Assembly: GCF_039545035.1 (NCBI RefSeq)
Contig: NZ_BAABRO010000004.1
Span: forward strand, 186,001-250,000
Direction: 5' to 3'
From: Novipirellula caenicola
GTDB taxonomy: Bacteria; Planctomycetota; Planctomycetia; Pirellulales; Pirellulaceae
DNA: 64,000 bases
The notes under the pieces are model-generated. The model made no database searches. It had not been told where the DNA came from and saw only the letters and a program-made list of their open reading frames with translations. Numbering within the stretch: the first letter of the stretch is position 1; every line of letters begins with the position of its first letter. Shown piece by piece: positions 17,192 to 26,340 of the stretch. Made by a program: the position numbers and the translations under genes.

Positions 17192-17524
17192 CTAGCCTTG
17201 CAACATGCGTGCTCGGGCCATCGCATCTTCGGCTTTGGTGATGTACTGCTGCTCTTGAGTGCCTGCCCATGCGCGTTGGTAGGTGACGCTCAGCGCGGTG
17301 AAGTTGAACGGATCTTCGGGCTCCAATTCGCATGCTTTTTCGGCATGCTGGATCGCCAAATCATGCTGGCCTGTTTTGGTGTAAACGCGGGCCTGGGCGA
17401 GATGAGCGAGCACGAAGGTATCGTCTTCGTTGATGATTTCGGTCAAACCAGCGATGGCTTCTTCGAACTTTTCATCATCGATCAGTTTTTCGACTTCGTT
17501 GTACTTTTTATGGACGTCCGACAT
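17192..17524 (-). CDS. Tetratricopeptide-repeat protein
   Basis: A small acidic protein of 110 residues starts at the ATG at 17524, which has an AGGA site upstream; the longer frame from 17689 has no support. It contains two or three TPR-type helical hairpins (FEEAIAGLTEIINEDDTFVLAHLAQARVYTKTGQHDLAIQHAEKACELEPEDPFNFTALSVTYQRA). TPRs mediate protein contacts; the partner is unknown. There is no signal peptide, so it is probably cytoplasmic. Confidence 0.85.
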   Translation of the reverse strand: MSDVHKKYNEVEKLIDDEKFEEAIAGLTEIINEDDTFVLAHLAQARVYTKTGQHDLAIQHAEKACELEPEDPFNFTALSVTYQRAWAGTQEQQYITKAEDAMARARMLQG

Positions 17525-17696
17525 ATTTGCATTCCTGGTAGGGGTTTCGGTGGGCGGTGTGAAAGCCACGAAAACATTCGACCGCGAGGGGGGTTTTACC
17601 AGTTTTTTGGACTCGCGCCACCTCGGGGAACCCGGCGGAATTCTCGTTCTGTAGCGACGCTCGCCAGAGCGTGGTTGGTTGCCACGCAAATGCGAA

Positions 17697-17722
17697 TAGC
17701 TACCTTCTGGCGAAGGTAGCTA
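17697..17722. terminator. Strong hairpin downstream of the SGNH hydrolase gene
   Basis: TAGCTACCTTC (17697-17707) and GAAGGTAGCTA (17712-17722) pair perfectly around a four-base loop. It lies about 80 bases after the stop of the minus-strand hydrolase gene and before the TPR gene. There is no T-run, so it could equally be a member of the intergenic repeat set. Confidence 0.4.
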
Positions 17723-17799
17723 CCCAAATATGCTTCCCAGCGTTGCCTGTCAGAAGAGGGCGACGGAACCGGAATGCAGAACATCGCGGGTGGCGATCG

Positions 17800-18555
17800 T
17801 TAGGCTTGATAGAACACTTTAAGCCACTTTTTCGCCATCAACGCATGGCCAGCAAGCGTCGGATGGACGCCATCGGCGGCCCAGTACTGGGGCGGAGCCA
17901 GGTCGACCGCTTCGTCAAACATCGTCTGAAACGGCACAAAATCGAGCTTCATATTGTCGGCCAACTTTTTCGCGACCGCACGACGCTCGTCGAACTCGGG
18001 GAACCATTTGTCGTTGATCGCACCGCATCGCAATACGAATGGTTCACAGATGATGATGCGAGTCTTTGGCAGTGCCGCCTGCGTCTGCTGCAGCAGCGCC
18101 TCGTATCCGGTTTCGTAATCCGCGACCGTGCCGTCGTACCGTCCGTTCAACTTGTGCCAAATGTCATTCACGCCGATCAGGATACTGAGCACATCGGGCT
18201 TCAAATCCAAGCAGTCCTTTTGCCAACGGGCCGCCAAATCAGGAACCTTGTGACCGCTGATTCCTCGATTGTGAATGGTCAATTTGGATTCGGGATGAGC
18301 ACTCAAAAGCTCGCCCGCGATCAACACCGGGTACCCGTTGCCGAGGCCACGCGCGTTGTTGGTGGATTGTTTTTTGCGATCGCGTCCGGCGTCGGTGATC
18401 GAGTCGCCTTGGAACAAGATCGTGGTGTTCTCAGGCACCGAGGGGGTCGATTCTGCCGCCATCACTGTCTGCTGCGACGCGGTCAACATCGCCCCGGCAC
18501 CGGCGGCAGCCAACGAAGCACGGATCAAATCACGACGACCTAGTTTTGTATTCAT
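17800..18555 (-). CDS. Secreted SGNH/GDSL-type esterase
   Basis: The ATG at 18555 gives 251 residues with a twin-arginine signal (GRRDLIRASLAAAGAGAML). Block I is FQGDSITDAG with the nucleophilic serine, block III is ILIGVNDIW with the oxyanion asparagine, and block V is DGVHPTLAGH with the catalytic aspartate and histidine. This is the acyl-esterase set of the SGNH family (similar to rhamnogalacturonan or platelet-activating-factor acetylesterases). The substrate is unknown; deacetylation of a polysaccharide is a reasonable guess given the GH2 enzyme elsewhere in the window. It lies 50 bases after the metalloprotease lipoprotein gene and may share its transcript. Confidence 0.92.
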   Translation of the reverse strand: MNTKLGRRDLIRASLAAAGAGAMLTASQQTVMAAESTPSVPENTTILFQGDSITDAGRDRKKQSTNNARGLGNGYPVLIAGELLSAHPESKLTIHNRGISGHKVPDLAARWQKDCLDLKPDVLSILIGVNDIWHKLNGRYDGTVADYETGYEALLQQTQAALPKTRIIICEPFVLRCGAINDKWFPEFDERRAVAKKLADNMKLDFVPFQTMFDEAVDLAPPQYWAADGVHPTLAGHALMAKKWLKVFYQA

Positions 18556-18605
18556 GGTGTGAACTCTGAGGAAGGAATCAAGCGGGGAAAGGTCCGAGAT
18601 GGACG

Positions 18606-19451
18606 TCATTGTAACTGCTGCGAGAGCATCCGTCCGTTGGCATGCCCCGCGATCACGGCAGCGTAATAAATCGGCAGCGAATAGTTGGGCACAAAATTCC
18701 CCAAGGCGCCGCCCACGTACGTTCCATACGCCGGATACAGGATGCGATTCGCTTCGATCAACGCCGGCACATCCTGTTTCTGCTCCAAATAAGCGAACAC
18801 GTCTTGCGATGCCAACGTTTCGTGCCATAGCGGAACGAACAGATAAGCGGCCGCGTACGTGCCTTGATAGGTTCGACGTGTGAAATCCTTGGCGTGAGCC
18901 GCTTCATGCAGTGCCACGGCGGGAATGTCGCTGTACAGGTGAATCGTTTGGGTGAACGGGTTAAAATGATCACCCCCGATGATGCGTCCAGGCAGAATCG
19001 TCTCTCCCGCCACCGACAACGTGCCCAACGTGTAACGCCATGGCCATGCCACCGTCTTGTTCTGCGTTAGCCGCTTCCAATCTTTTAGCGGTGCGTATTG
19101 GTTCACACGCACCTTCACATGCGGCAGATTGTTTTGCTCGAGGTAATCGGCCGTCGCCAATATCGTCTCTTCCGAAATCTTGTGGCGATCCACGCGGCGG
19201 TCCCAAAGCAAGATCTTGTCCGGAATCCCCACGACCCAACCGATCCCATCGATTACCGGTTGCGGCTGGCCAATTTCGAATTGAGGATCATTGCTTTGCA
19301 CCAATTCCGGAGCAATCTGTTGGCTGGCGACCGGAATCGGAATCGGCGCAAGCACCTTGCAACCGGCAAGCGGGATCAACAGCAATGCGACCGCTAGAAA
19401 ACGAATGGAGTGTAGTCCGCCGCCAACTTTGGATTGTCCCGACCTATTCAT
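18606..19451 (-). CDS. Lipoprotein with HExxH zinc-protease motif
   Basis: The ATG at 19451 opens a lipoprotein signal (LLLIPLAGC, C31). The 281-residue protein has a zincin signature ALHEAAHAKDF (H182, E183, H186), preceded by a HFNPFTQTIHLYSD strand, and followed by a WHETLASQDVFAY segment that could supply a third metal ligand. This order resembles small membrane-anchored metallopeptidases, but I cannot name the family and proteolytic activity is inferred from the motif only. Its spacing to the SGNH esterase gene (50 bases) suggests co-transcription. Confidence 0.78.
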   Translation of the reverse strand: MNRSGQSKVGGGLHSIRFLAVALLLIPLAGCKVLAPIPIPVASQQIAPELVQSNDPQFEIGQPQPVIDGIGWVVGIPDKILLWDRRVDRHKISEETILATADYLEQNNLPHVKVRVNQYAPLKDWKRLTQNKTVAWPWRYTLGTLSVAGETILPGRIIGGDHFNPFTQTIHLYSDIPAVALHEAAHAKDFTRRTYQGTYAAAYLFVPLWHETLASQDVFAYLEQKQDVPALIEANRILYPAYGTYVGGALGNFVPNYSLPIYYAAVIAGHANGRMLSQQLQ

Positions 19452-19605
19452 CGATTCCGTTCCTGAAAATGTTGCCAGCCGCAGCGTTTTGTGGGGTGAA
19501 GCTATTGGTTGTCGATGTATCGTCGCTGACGGTCTGGCTATCCGACCAATGCGTTCGCAATGCTTCGCAACGTGGAGAGGGGGGGAGTGATGCGAGCGAT
19601 GTTCG

Positions 19606-20865
19606 TTAACGTTTCTCGGCATCACCGCGAGGCGTCCATTTGGCAATCACGCCCGACTCGGCGACTTTGACTCGTCCCTTGCAACGCATTTCGTCCCCTT
19701 CGGATCGCAACCGCACGTGCACGATCACTTCGTCACTTTGCGGTTCGACATCCTGCCAGATCACGGGGACATGGAATCCACTTAAGGGACGCGAACGGAT
19801 CAGTTCGGAAACCTCTTCCGCAGAAAACTCCCAGCGGCCGATCTTCGCTTCGGACGGCTCACGAGCAGGGTCGAGAATCACGATCGACATTTCTGCATCG
19901 ATCTCGAAATCCTCGAGATTGACGGTCTTGCCGTAATGATCCAGCGCGTTGATGACCAAGTACAGTCCGTCGACTTCGTGGTCGTTGTCGGATTGATGCC
20001 CGCCCGACAAACCGGTGTGCAGCTCGAGCGTTTCGGGAGCCGAAATTTCTTCCTGAGTTGCCTTGGCCGCATCGGGCAAAATGATTTGTCCCGGCGGCTT
20101 GGGTTTCCCTTTGCCGTTGGATGATGGCGGCGGCAAAATTTCGCCAGGTTCAATCGGTGAAACTTCGGTGTCAGATTTTCCTGGCGGTTCGGGAACGCCC
20201 ACCGGTGGCGGCAACATCCGCGGGGCGGGATCGACCAACGGTTGGTTCCGCTTGTTTCCGCTGCGTGAGGATCCATCGCTGATGGGGCCATCAGTATGGG
20301 GGCGTTCACCGCCACTCGGTTCGTCGGTAAACGGATTGTTCAACCGGTCCATCGGAACCGCTTGGCCCGGATCGATCAACGAATCGCCAAAGTCGGATTC
20401 CATATCGAACGAGTCGATTGAATCGGGCGGCCCGTACATCGCCCCATTTGATAGGGGCTTATCCGACAGAGGATCAGGACTCGGGATCGGCGGTCCGTAG
20501 TCGGATTGCGATTTGCTGCGATGATGCGGATCGGCGGTACCAGACGAAACCCGGCTCTTCATGCGTTCAAGTTCGTCACGCAACTTGCGATTTTCATAGT
20601 CCGCTTCGTACAGCTGGTCTTCGAGGATTCGAACTTCGTTGGCAATCCGCTGCTGATACAAATCCTTGTGCGCTCGGCCTTGGCATCCGGCCAGAAGCGT
20701 CATCCCCGCAAGCGAGAGAACCATCACACAAACGAAACGAGCCGGATTGGAGCGACCAATCGCAGCGAGATCTTTCGTTTGGACAGCAGGGCAAATCACA
20801 GTGGTCGTCTGACTTCTTCGAATCGTTTTTCGGAGGGATCGTGGCAGTTCGGGAGCTGCAGCCAT
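19606..20865 (-). CDS. Hypothetical coiled-coil lipoprotein
   Basis: The protein has a hydrophobic segment ending in LLAGC (C61 from the ATG at 20865), a coiled coil (YQQRIANEVRILEDQLYEAD and on to about residue 100), a long proline- and serine-rich low-complexity middle, and a C-terminal globular domain beginning around HEVDGLYLVINALDHYGKTV. The n-region before the lipobox is unusually long from this start; an ATG at 20724 would shorten it but removes all positive charge. The ATG at 20865 has a GGGAG site. The architecture suggests an anchored envelope protein. No catalytic motif is visible. Confidence 0.7.
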   Translation of the reverse strand: MAAAPELPRSLRKTIRRSQTTTVICPAVQTKDLAAIGRSNPARFVCVMVLSLAGMTLLAGCQGRAHKDLYQQRIANEVRILEDQLYEADYENRKLRDELERMKSRVSSGTADPHHRSKSQSDYGPPIPSPDPLSDKPLSNGAMYGPPDSIDSFDMESDFGDSLIDPGQAVPMDRLNNPFTDEPSGGERPHTDGPISDGSSRSGNKRNQPLVDPAPRMLPPPVGVPEPPGKSDTEVSPIEPGEILPPPSSNGKGKPKPPGQIILPDAAKATQEEISAPETLELHTGLSGGHQSDNDHEVDGLYLVINALDHYGKTVNLEDFEIDAEMSIVILDPAREPSEAKIGRWEFSAEEVSELIRSRPLSGFHVPVIWQDVEPQSDEVIVHVRLRSEGDEMRCKGRVKVAESGVIAKWTPRGDAEKR

Positions 20866-21067
20866 CGCGGCGCACTCCCACCACAAAACTCGATTAACAG
20901 CCAGACGGCACTCAGGTCAACGTCGGTTTCACGGCGCCAGCGGCCTGGAGGAAGCGCAAACGAATTGCTTGCATTCAGAATTGACGGGCGGCAAGTTAAG
21001 GAAAAACGGTCGCTCGGCGCTCCAAACCGTTGGCGTGTACCGCCGAACGACGGTCACTTTGGCTCGT

Positions 21068-22411
21068 TCATTCCTCGAGAGACCGACTCACGTTGCGTGA
21101 GAACGATGGCACGTCGTAACCGCTTTCCCGCAGCCGTCTTCGAGCGTTTTGGTGCGCCGTTGCTCGTTCATTCTCGTCACCGAATCCAATGCTATCGTCT
21201 CGGTAAATGAACGTCGGATCCGCTTGAATTTCGTTGAATCCCACCGTGCGTGGATCGATTTGATGACGATACAGCAGCATTGCCATCGCGACATCACCCA
21301 CCTGCGAGCGAATTTTGGTTTTCCGCGAGGGGATCATCCGCCACACGTGCGCGGTTCGCTTGTCGGCAAGTCGCGATGCCAAAACCGAATCGATTTCCAA
21401 ACTGCTGTCAGCAAATTGGGGATGGGATGCACTGAGCACGCCGGCGGCCAAAATGGCGGTGGTTTGCCAGGGGGCGGGCGAATCGGGGTCGTGCAAAATG
21501 CAGCGGCACAGCTCCATTGCCAGTGAATCGCAACGGTAACGCATCGCGATTCGCAATTGATCGCACACGCTCCCTAGATCGCGATGCCGGAGCAGCCAAT
21601 GATGAATCAACCGCCGGACCAATTCGTCATCTTCATCGTTCCCCAGACAGGGGCCGACTCCCGAATGCGCAAGTGACATCATCAACCGCGACGACGGATA
21701 TGCGGTCGCCGTAGGCTCGAGGATCGATTCGGCAAACAAAACGAGAGCCCAGCGATCGAGATCGTGATTGGCGGCCGGATAACGCGACACACTCGCGTCC
21801 ACTGGCCTCATTCGCAACCCTCCGGCGACATGGTGTTGCTGGTGAATCAGATGTTCGATTTGTCGCTGATGGCCGAGGTAAAGCCGGGCATAAAATTGGC
21901 GACTTGCGAAATCATTCCCCACCAGTTCGGAGAACGCTCGCCAACCAACCAGATCGACGTCACTCGGATTGATTTTGGGATTCAACAGTTGTCGGAACTG
22001 AGCGTCCACCGCCGCTTGATCAATTTGCTGCAGCAGTCGAAGCGATTGAATTTGCACCTCTAGCGATGGGTGATCCAGCCCGCGTCGAAGTTGCTCTTGG
22101 ACGGCCCGACGCTGGGGTAGTGGGTAATCGACGTTGGTGGCGGCATCGAGCAATCGCAGAGCGGCATGCTGGCGAGTCTCGAAACTTTCCGCATCGAGCG
22201 CCCGGATCATGGTGGAAATCGGGATCGTGGCAAGAATCACCGTGGGTCCCTTGAAGGCGTGATTTTCCGTAGCAGCGGCGGTACCGACGCCGGCAATCAG
22301 CCCTAAGAGGGCCCGGCAGGGCAACAGCGCAAAGATTCGCCGACGACGATTCCCGTTTCGCTCGGGCATCGCGATCTCAGGCGGCGGCAGATGGGTAGAA
22401 TCGACAACCAT
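21068..22411 (-). CDS. Hypothetical exported protein with HEAT-like N-terminal helices
   Basis: A basic stretch (RNGNRRRR) precedes a hydrophobic segment (LLPCRALLGLIAGVGTAAA), so the protein is probably exported or anchored. Residues about 55-125 (TMIRALDAESFETRQHAALRLLDAA and the following LEVQIQSLRLLQQI) read like HEAT-type helical pairs. The rest is helical with several cysteines and no motif I recognise. The ATG at 22411 is used; a second ATG at 22369 is possible. It starts divergently from the GlmU-like gene 134 bases away. Confidence 0.68.
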   Translation of the reverse strand: MVVDSTHLPPPEIAMPERNGNRRRRIFALLPCRALLGLIAGVGTAAATENHAFKGPTVILATIPISTMIRALDAESFETRQHAALRLLDAATNVDYPLPQRRAVQEQLRRGLDHPSLEVQIQSLRLLQQIDQAAVDAQFRQLLNPKINPSDVDLVGWRAFSELVGNDFASRQFYARLYLGHQRQIEHLIHQQHHVAGGLRMRPVDASVSRYPAANHDLDRWALVLFAESILEPTATAYPSSRLMMSLAHSGVGPCLGNDEDDELVRRLIHHWLLRHRDLGSVCDQLRIAMRYRCDSLAMELCRCILHDPDSPAPWQTTAILAAGVLSASHPQFADSSLEIDSVLASRLADKRTAHVWRMIPSRKTKIRSQVGDVAMAMLLYRHQIDPRTVGFNEIQADPTFIYRDDSIGFGDENERATAHQNARRRLRESGYDVPSFSRNVSRSLEE

Positions 22412-22545
22412 GCCTCCACGTTAATTCGCCGCCAGCAAAACAAGCATGTTTCGCCGGGAAGTGGGGGCAGAGACAGCGAGGGGGTTTCGGTTAAACTCTA
22501 CGACCGGCACATTTAGAACTGCGTTCCTTCTCGTCGAAAACAGCC

Positions 22546-23844
22546 ATGCAAATCATTTGTTTTGAAGATGCCCGCGTGAACCAGTTGGTTCCCATCGTCC
22601 AAGCACGCCCCGCCTATGCGGTGACGTGTGCAAGTTTGCGGTTGGTCGATCGATTGAAACAACTGGTCGCCGGCCCGCTGCAGGGCAGCTCACTATCAGG
22701 TTCGGTGCGGTCTTATTTGACATTGATCCAAAAACTGGACTACGAGCTCGAATCGGTCGAACAGGCCCTTGGTGGTTCAAAATGGCCAAGTGATGACGAC
22801 GGGTTGCTAATCGTTAACGCTCGGATGGTCCCTCGGGTGGCGCTAGACGACGTGTTGGTCACGCTTGCCGGTGAAACCGAATCGTGCTGCGTCGTCGATC
22901 CCGAAGACGGATCGGTGCTGATCGCCCGCTGGACCGCCGCAGACTTGGCAGCAAAGCAAGCGGAATACGCCACCGATTCACGACAAAGTGTGGTGGAATT
23001 TCTGACCGAGCAATCGCTGTCGCTTCCCAAGCGATCGGCCGAAGCGTCCGCGTTCCATTGGCCTCACGACGTCGTCGCGTGGCACATGAAAGAGATGCGT
23101 GAATCGATCGAGTGGCGGATTGCTCATGGCAATTACAAACAAACCGCCGATGGCGTGTTCGTGGGCGAAGGCGTCTCGGTCGGCCAATACGCGGCGATCA
23201 ACACCGACGATGGCCCGATCCTGCTAGAGAACAATGTCAAAGTTGGACCGTTCTGCTACCTCGAAGGCCCGCTGTATGCCGGCCAGGGCACTCGCGTGAT
23301 CGAACACTCTGCGATCAAGGACGGCGTCTCGCTCGGGCATACTGTCAAAATCGGCGGCGAAGTTGAAGCCTCGGTGATCGAACCTTACACCAACAAACAG
23401 CATCATGGTTTTCTAGGACACAGTTACCTCGGCAGCTGGATCAATCTCGGTGCAGGAACCTGCAACAGCGACCTGAAAAACACCTATGGCACCATCAACA
23501 TCGAATACGGTGAAACCAAAATTGCCACCGGGATGCAGTTCCTCGGTTGCTTCATCGGCGACTATTCAAAATCGGCGATCAACACCAGTATCTTTACCGG
23601 CAAAGTGATCGGGGTGTGCAGCATGTTGTACGGTTTTGTCACCTCGAATGTCCCCAGCTTCGTCAACTACGCTCGTCTGTTTGGTCAAACCGCGTTGCTG
23701 CCCGCCGATGTCATGATCAGCACGCAAGCACGCATGTTTGCCAGACGTAACGTGACCCAGCGTGAGTGCGACAAGCAATTGATCCTGGACATGTACGCTC
23801 AATCCGAAGCAGAACGCGAAGCCACCGACCAATACACTCTGTAA
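22546..23844 (+). CDS. GlmU-like sugar nucleotidyltransferase with left-handed beta-helix
   Basis: The N-terminal part (residues 1-170) is of the GlmU N-terminal-like type, with MQIICFEDARVNQLVPI at the start and LIVNARMVPR. The C-terminal part has hexapeptide repeats typical of a left-handed beta-helix (AINTDDGPILLENNVKVGPF, then the SYLGSWINLGAGTCNSDLKN and YGTINI segment). Homologues are annotated as putative sugar nucleotidyl transferases. The consensus pyrophosphorylase GxGTRM loop is not visible, so the nucleotidyl-transfer reaction is uncertain; acyl or acetyl transfer by the beta-helix is the better-supported half. The likely role is cell-envelope amino-sugar activation. Confidence 0.83.
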   Translation: MQIICFEDARVNQLVPIVQARPAYAVTCASLRLVDRLKQLVAGPLQGSSLSGSVRSYLTLIQKLDYELESVEQALGGSKWPSDDDGLLIVNARMVPRVALDDVLVTLAGETESCCVVDPEDGSVLIARWTAADLAAKQAEYATDSRQSVVEFLTEQSLSLPKRSAEASAFHWPHDVVAWHMKEMRESIEWRIAHGNYKQTADGVFVGEGVSVGQYAAINTDDGPILLENNVKVGPFCYLEGPLYAGQGTRVIEHSAIKDGVSLGHTVKIGGEVEASVIEPYTNKQHHGFLGHSYLGSWINLGAGTCNSDLKNTYGTINIEYGETKIATGMQFLGCFIGDYSKSAINTSIFTGKVIGVCSMLYGFVTSNVPSFVNYARLFGQTALLPADVMISTQARMFARRNVTQRECDKQLILDMYAQSEAEREATDQYTL

Positions 23845-23960
23845 GATTGTTTTGTCCGTTTGCTTCGCAGGTTCACATTAAGTGATCCGATGGCGCTACA
23901 AACACCTCCCGCACCATTACAACATTCACCCGTATCGTTTTTCAAATTAGAGACCCGAAT

Positions 23961-24968
23961 ATGACCCTCCGCGTTGGAATCGTTGGCGCCACCGGCTACA
24001 CCGCACTGGAAGTCGCTCGATTGCTGTTGGCTCACCCCGAAGCCGAGTTGGTGGCAGCAACAAGTCGCGCCGAAGACGGCAAATCGATCGCGGAAATTCA
24101 CCCGAGTTTGGCGGGTCGTTGCGATGTGCCGATCGAGACATTGGATCCCGCCGAACTGGCGAAAAAATGCGATGTCGTGATGTGTTGTTTGCCTCATGGT
24201 GCGTCGGCCGAGACCTGCAAACAGCTGATCGACCATAACGTCCGAGTGATCGATTTCAGCGCCGATTTTCGTTTGTCGTCCCAGGCAACTTATGAAAAAT
24301 GGTACGGCGTCGATCATCCTTGGCCCGAACGAATCGGAAAAACAGTATACGGATTACCCGAATTTTATGCCGAGCAAATTCGCGACGCCGACCTCGTGGC
24401 CAACCCAGGCTGTTATCCCACCTCGGCGATCCTGCCGCTCGCTCCGTTGATTGCCAAGCAATTGATCGAAGCGAATGACATCATCGTGGATAGTAAGAGT
24501 GGCGTCAGCGGTGCCGGCCGAAGCGCCAAAGTGGGAACGTTGTACTGCGAAGTGAACGAATCGATTGCGGCATACGGCGTCGGCAGCCATCGTCATCAAC
24601 CTGAAATGGCCGACTTGGTGCACCGAATCGGCGGGCAAGAAATTTCGCTCGTGTTTACGCCTCACTTGACGCCGATGGATCGCGGAATTCTGTCGACGAT
24701 CTACGTACGACCACGCGGCGGCAATGCAAAACAAGTGATGGAGTGTTGGAGAGAGCAATACGCGGATTGTCCGTTTGTCACTCCCGTCGATCACCTGCCC
24801 GCGACGAAACATGTCGCCGGGACCAATCACGTTCAATTGACCGCCCGGGACGCCGGTGATCGCATCGTGCTGGTGTGCGCGATCGACAATTTGACCAAAG
24901 GGGCCAGTGGTGCGGCGATCCAAAACATGAACGTCATGTTTGGGCTACCGCAAACTGCGGGACTGTAG
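23961..24968 (+). CDS. argC: N-acetyl-gamma-glutamyl-phosphate reductase
   Basis: This enzyme carries out the third step of arginine biosynthesis, NADPH-dependent reduction of N-acetylglutamyl phosphate to the semialdehyde. The protein has 335 residues, with an N-terminal Rossmann motif (RVGIVGATGYTALE), the catalytic cysteine in VANPGCYPTSA (C151), a GSHRHQPEM histidine block near residue 210, and FTPHLTPMDRGILST. The ATG at 23961 fits the family start. It lies 116 bases after the GlmU-like gene; no other arg gene is in the window. Confidence 0.97.
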   Translation: MTLRVGIVGATGYTALEVARLLLAHPEAELVAATSRAEDGKSIAEIHPSLAGRCDVPIETLDPAELAKKCDVVMCCLPHGASAETCKQLIDHNVRVIDFSADFRLSSQATYEKWYGVDHPWPERIGKTVYGLPEFYAEQIRDADLVANPGCYPTSAILPLAPLIAKQLIEANDIIVDSKSGVSGAGRSAKVGTLYCEVNESIAAYGVGSHRHQPEMADLVHRIGGQEISLVFTPHLTPMDRGILSTIYVRPRGGNAKQVMECWREQYADCPFVTPVDHLPATKHVAGTNHVQLTARDAGDRIVLVCAIDNLTKGASGAAIQNMNVMFGLPQTAGL

Positions 24969-25069
24969 CCTGCAAGCACCACGGACGCCGTTGGTTCATC
25001 TTGCGTCAAACGGGGGATTTGCGTAGTTTCAGCCGCTTGGTGATTCCATTTCATTCAAGGATTCGAGCG

Positions 25070-25357
25070 ATGTCACGTTTTTTGGCCGGCATGGTATGCG
25101 GAGCGGTTTTGTTATTTGTAGCGATGCACTACCACGTCGTGCGGGGCAAAGAAGGTGTGTTTCTGGTGCCTAAGATCAGCAACAACCTATCGAACGTTTA
25201 CGTCGACATTCGTGATTTCCGCTTGAGCGATTGGCAAGAACACAAATCGCTGGCCGCCGCAATGGTCAAGAACAACCGTTCCGATCTACTCGAAGACGCC
25301 TCGCTGAACGGCTTCCGCACGCACGTCAGCAGCCTGGTCGACGGATTGTTCGAGTAA
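25070..25357 (+). CDS. Small conserved-looking membrane-anchored protein
   Basis: The ATG at 25070 has AAGGA about ten bases upstream. The 95-residue product has one N-terminal hydrophobic span (FLAGMVCGAVLLFVAMHYHVV), then a short domain containing GVFLVPKISNNLSNVYVDIRDF and ending in a helical stretch. I do not recognise a named family. The frame runs open upstream to 24875, but the ribosome site and the hydrophobic start favour the later ATG. Confidence 0.72.
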   Translation: MSRFLAGMVCGAVLLFVAMHYHVVRGKEGVFLVPKISNNLSNVYVDIRDFRLSDWQEHKSLAAAMVKNNRSDLLEDASLNGFRTHVSSLVDGLFE

Positions 25358-25528
25358 TCAAAGCGATTTTGAACTCTGCGTCGTCGCTGACCAAATCATC
25401 CTGTCACCAATTCAGCAATCAGTACGATGCTAGCATCATTTCTTGCGAAATGACTCTTCACGCCGAGGGCCTCGATTTCGTATACCTGAGCGATCCATTT
25501 CCCGAGTTTCTCGCTCTTGATGCTAGCA

Positions 25529-26215
25529 ATGAACAAAAAAATCGCATGGTTGATTGGCACCGCTATTGGCTTGCTGTTCACCATCACCCGTTTCACGCTG
25601 CGTTTTCATTACCACAACGACCAACGTGACTCGCTGAGATCCAGTGGCGTGGGACACATCTATGCATCGCTGCATGCCCATCAGATCGCCGGATCGATGG
25701 CGGCCGAGCGAGGTACGGTCGCAATGGTCTCGCGATCAACCGATGGTGAAATTGTCGTTCCGCTGCTTCGATTTTGTGGTCACGAACCGGTGCGTGGCAG
25801 CAGCGGTGGAGCTCGCAAAGGAGGGACGACCGCACTGAATCAAATGATTCGGCTGGTCAGCGAGGGTCGTGTTGCGACGTTGGCAGTCGACGGCCCCAAT
25901 GGGCCTCGCGGCCGAGTGCATGGCGGGGCAGCGATGTTAAGTGCAAAAACGACGGCGGCGGTACTGCCGTCGATCGTCATTCCGCGACAACGATACATTC
26001 TGAAGACCACTTGGGATCGACTTCAATTCCCAGTGCCATTCACTCGTGTCGACGCCTACTTTGGCGATCCGATGCATCCTTTGGCGGGCGAAACCGTCGA
26101 CGCGTTTACGCTGCGGATCGAACGCGAACTACACCGTTTGGAACGCAAGTACGATCCTAGCGAAGCAGAATTCCTGGCCGTCCGGGACGAACCGACCCAG
26201 CAACGCGCCGCCTGA
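25529..26215 (+). CDS. DUF374-type lysophospholipid acyltransferase family protein
   Basis: This is a member of the LPLAT superfamily (DUF374 branch), which in related bacteria is linked to lipid A or envelope lipid acylation. It has an N-terminal hydrophobic segment, the HIYASLHAHQ block in place of the HxxxxD motif, VAMVSRSTDGE, the conserved RGSSGGARKGG stretch, and VDGPNGPRGRVHGGA, the most diagnostic motif. It ends at 26215, 125 bases from the convergent PKS gene end. The start is uncertain among TTG 25517, ATG 25520 and ATG 25529; no strong ribosome site decides. Confidence 0.85.
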   Translation: MNKKIAWLIGTAIGLLFTITRFTLRFHYHNDQRDSLRSSGVGHIYASLHAHQIAGSMAAERGTVAMVSRSTDGEIVVPLLRFCGHEPVRGSSGGARKGGTTALNQMIRLVSEGRVATLAVDGPNGPRGRVHGGAAMLSAKTTAAVLPSIVIPRQRYILKTTWDRLQFPVPFTRVDAYFGDPMHPLAGETVDAFTLRIERELHRLERKYDPSEAEFLAVRDEPTQQRAA

Positions 26216-26340
26216 CGCTCGGTGCTGCTAAATGAACGATTGCAGCTACAATCCCAGATGGTGGACACGACCATCCGAACCGATGGAAACCTTTATCGAT
26301 GTATTGGCGAGCGTCGCTACTGTGCCTTTAGCAGTTCATG

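Noticed and set aside
17671-18543. Open frame of 290 codons antisense to the SGNH hydrolase
   Set aside because: The opposite strand encodes all SGNH blocks; the translation here has no recognisable motif.
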